Source of the DNA: Anaeramoeba flamelloides
Lineage: Eukaryota > Metamonada > Anaeramoebidae
Assembly (NCBI GenBank): GCA_027625915.1
Contig: JANTQA010000044.1
Span: 124,001-188,000, forward strand
Direction: 5' to 3'
Length of the DNA stretch: 64,000 nucleotides
The translations under genes and the position numbers were made by a program. Each line of letters begins with the position of its first letter. Position 1 is the stretch's first letter. Shown here piece after piece: positions 60,961 to 64,000 of this stretch. The notes under the pieces were generated by a model. That model was not told the origin of the DNA. It saw only the letters and a list, made by a program, of their open reading frames with translations, and searched no databases.

Positions 60961-61189
60961 ATAGGTTGTGATTGAATGTAAATTATATTGGTGGTCAATT
61001 GTTTAAATATCTCTCAAAGTTTGGATTCAAAAAGTTGTACTATTTGTTGATTACATCAATAAAAAAGTATCATTGTATTAGTAAAAAGCCAAAATAATCA
61101 CCGAAAAAATCTCCATTTAGAGACAAATTTTTCTGTTAAGTCATCAATACCAATACTTTACAGTTAAACAAATATCTTACTTAAACTTT

Positions 61190-61565
61190 ATCTAGATTTA
61201 TTCAAAAAATAAAAAAGCCTGAACTTGATGCCTAAATCTGTTTTTCAAAATATAATCCGTACTTTTTTTTTCTTCTTGTTTCAATGAAATATCTAATTCA
61301 CCATCCAATCGTATACCTCTGTTTAAAATCAATTTTGTAAGTAAACCCCTTGATCCTTTTAGTAAATTTTAAAATAGGAAAGATATTGTTCAAATTTTTT
61401 TGTTTTTTGATGATAAAAATATTATCAATAATAGACTCTATTCTTTGAGATAAATTTTCCAATTTTATCCTTCTTTTTAGAATTTCTATTTAAAAAATAG
61501 AGTTTGAAGAAATTAATACCATTGATACTTATTGTTGGTTGGTTGGCCCCATTAATGTCAGGTCT
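61190..61565. repeat. Family B MITE remnant, reverse orientation
   Basis: TTTTTCAAAATATAATCCGT near 61235 and, toward the right, CCAATTTTATCCTTCTTTTT and AGAATTTCTATTTAAAAAAT correspond to the reverse complement of family B (compare 4085-4150). Ends are eroded. Confidence 0.5.
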
Positions 61566-61769
61566 TCTAAAAAAGAAATATTTTTTTTTTATTTTGAAAC
61601 AAATATTAAACTTTTCTGCTTAAAGTATTTTGTCCAATGGAAGATTAGTTGTTAAATATTTCTTTTTTGAAAAAAAGAAAAATAAAATTATTTACTCAAA
61701 CAAAGATTGTTTTTAAAAATTATTTTCATAAATTTGGAATGCATTGAAGTGAAAAATAAAACAACTCTT

Positions 61770-62600
61770 TAGTCAAAGTTTCCAAGTTCTATTGAAGAAA
61801 CAGAAAAAATCCTATAATTTTAATCAAATATTCTTATCAAGATAAATTTTCAATATACTAACCAGGATTATTTTTTCTAATTTATTGTTTTTTATATTTT
61901 TTGATTGCCCTGTTTATTTTATTTTTTTTTTCTTTTTCTTTTCTTTTCAATTAATTTTTTTTCACAAAGTAAATTCAAAAAAAAAAATGTTAGAAAAGTC
62001 CAAACCACCTTCAAGAAAATTGAGACAATGTACCTTTTTTTGAATGAATATTTCTGGAAAATATATATATATATAGTCAGTTTCAAATTTAAGGTAGAAA
62101 CTTCAATGAAATTTAAGGCACAATAAAAATCTTAAATTATGGCACAAAATTCAGATTCGAGTAAAATAATTTGTAAAAAAAAAAATTCAAAATTTTGTGT
62201 CTTAATTGGAGATTTTTTTGTGCCTTACATTTTGTTTAAAGTTTTAATCTTAAATTTGAAACTAACTGTATTCGAAACTTCAAATTAACTTTAGAAAATT
62301 GAATCTTTTTGATTTCTCATAAAATTGATACATAAAACTATTAAAAAATGTTATAGTAAACAATTTTTATTTACCAAATAAATGGAGAGATTTAACAAGA
62401 GAGATTTCAATTTTATTTTGTTAAAATTTTTTACATTTTTTTTTTGTAAATTTGGAATTTGTAGAGGTTTTTCTTTTATGAATATTAAATCTAATCCCAA
62501 GTTTATTATTTTTCTAATTTTTAAACAATCTTATAATAGTTGACACTTAAAAAAATCATCTTTTTAATTTTTTATAGGATCAATTTTAGGTGAAACAAGG
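61770..62600. repeat. Repeat G copy, interrupted by a MITE
   Basis: Diverged relative of 19290-19900 (see that entry). The family A MITE at 62076-62268 accounts for its extra length. Confidence 0.55.
62076..62268. mobile_element. Family A MITE
   Basis: Ends GTCAGTTTCAAATTTAAGG (left) and, read backwards, CAGTTAGTTTCAAATTTAAG (right); TA at 62074-62075 and 62269-62270. Interior CTTAAATTATGGCACAAAAT mirrored by GTGTCTTAATTGGAGATTTT. 193 bp, no coding capacity. Confidence 0.8.
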
Positions 62601-64000
62601 CTAGTTTTATAAAAAAGAAACTAAAATAATAAATATAGATTTTTTCCTATAAAAATTAACGCATAAATTTTAATATTAGAAAATTAGGAAATGTTTTTTT
62701 TTAATGTTCTAAATATTATTTCATAAGAACCAGCATTATATAATTTATCGTTTCTATTTTTAGATGAATGATACATTAAACGATAATATATACCAATAAT
62801 AAACAACAAGCAAATATAATATTGGTTTCTTAAAGTTCATAAAAAAAAAAAAAAAAATTATTTTTAAATTCTGAAACAAACTAAAAATATTAAGACATCC
62901 GTTTTGTAAAGGTGTATTAAATAATTTGTAAAAAATAATAATAATAAAAAAATACTTTTTAATTACCTTTTAAAAATTTATACGAGAACTAGAATTAAAT
63001 AAAGAAATGGTCTATTTAAAATGATAATTTTAAATTATAGTCAAAAAAATATTATTACTATTACTTTTATTAATATTTTTTATAATTAAATGATTGTTTT
63101 ACTCTCTTCTATTCCTTTACAAAAAAAATGTTTTGTGGTTCTCATTTAAAGTTTTTACAATTTAATTTGACGGGTAGTAAACCATTTCCCAGTCAAAGTA
63201 CCACATGTTTAATAGATTTAATTACCTTTTTTTTAAAGGTTTTAAATGGATATTAAAAACAATTTATTTCGGAAATTCCAAAATTGAAATCATTTTCTCT
63301 CATTTTTCTTTTTGCTTTTTTTTTGATAATTTTTTTTTAAAAACTTTATACATTTGCAAAATATTTTTTATATTGCAAGATCAATAATCACTTGGTAAAA
63401 ACCTGTTATTTTAATGTTATTGAAACCGTGGAAGTGAGTGTACATAAATGATATAGATTTCTTTGGGAATTTTATTTGATCTTTAATTAAATGATCAAAA
63501 TGGACCCTTTTCTTTTCTCAATATCCACTAGGAATTTTAGTTTTTTTTATTTCTTAAGAAAATAATATTGATTGTTTAGTTTTATTCCGAAATATATCAA
63601 CTAACCTTTGATGTTTATTATTCTACTTATTTTTTATTTAATCCTCAAAGGTTCCTTTATAAAAAATATTTAATATTTGAAAAAAATGCTGAGCACCTTT
63701 GACTGAAACAAAGTTGACTTACTTTAAAAAGGTGTTTATTCTCAACGTTTGTAGTTTTTTCAGGGCTATAATTTCGCTCTGTGTCAAATGACTGAGGCTG
63801 GATGGCCATTAAGTTCATTTATTATTTTGAAGAAAATTGATTGAAAAATAAAAAGAGAAAATACCTTTAGATTACAAACACCATCCATTTTCAAATTTGT
63901 TTAAAAATAAGTTCGAATAAATGAAAGTATATAAATTCACTCTAACAAAAACTGTTATTTTCAAGCTGATCATGAAAAAACAAAAAAAACCTGCTTGTAA

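Larger units (their letters stand above)
59127..64000. other. Intergenic region with repeats
   Basis: 4.9 kb right of the mannosidase start (its promoter side) with no certain gene. Holds repeat H copy 2 (59690-60960), a reverse family B remnant (61190-61565), a repeat G copy with a family A MITE inside (61770-62600), and a small family B fragment near 62790-62900. A possible exon-like block lies at 63764-63840 (see findings). Confidence 0.55.

Overview
This 64 kb window is a very AT-rich nuclear DNA segment from a microbial eukaryote. The evidence is spliceosomal GT-AG introns, long A/T homopolymers, low-complexity Asn/Lys/Glu-rich proteins, and eukaryote-only genes (NAC beta, heterotrimeric G alpha, eL13, a Furry-type scaffold, a GH47 mannosidase). 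The overall look (extreme AT, homopolymers, sparse genes, many small repeats) would suit a free-living amoeboid protist such as an Anaeramoeba- or Amoebozoa-like organism. That placement is inference; no marker here settles it.

Layout, left to right: (1) 1-1881 (+), the 3' part of a repetitive Glu/Asn/Lys-rich protein gene that runs off the left edge. (2) 6318-6938 (+), NAC beta/BTF3. (3) 12148-18037 (+), a heterotrimeric G-protein alpha subunit in about eight exons with two large introns full of repeats. (4) 22001-22246 (-), a small single-pass membrane protein. (5) 25754-26455 (+), ribosomal protein eL13 with a 99-nt in-frame intron. (6) 32326-32619 (-), a small basic unknown protein. (7) 41385-52762 (-), a Furry/MOR2/Tao3-like giant scaffold of about 2837 aa, assembled here from two exons across a 2.86 kb intron. 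(8) 57153-59126 (-), a GH47 class I alpha-mannosidase with a signal anchor. I see no tRNA, rRNA or CRISPR array.

The long gene-poor stretches are not empty: they hold a dense population of diverged repeats. I could define at least four families with terminal inverted repeats and TA target duplications (Tc1/mariner-type MITEs), with two nested insertions proved by comparing repeat copies; a foldback family with reiterated AGTGCC motifs at its ends; a decayed non-LTR (LINE) retrotransposon with an FADD reverse-transcriptase block and truncated relatives; and several 0.4-1.3 kb repeats of unknown class present in two or three copies. The most unusual is a 1.27 kb TA-flanked element inside the Furry intron whose two ends carry ten copies of the palindrome TCGCGA.

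The genes do not form an operon-like unit. They are housekeeping (translation: eL13, NAC beta), signalling (G alpha), morphogenesis (Furry) and secretory-pathway (GH47) functions that happen to be neighbours.
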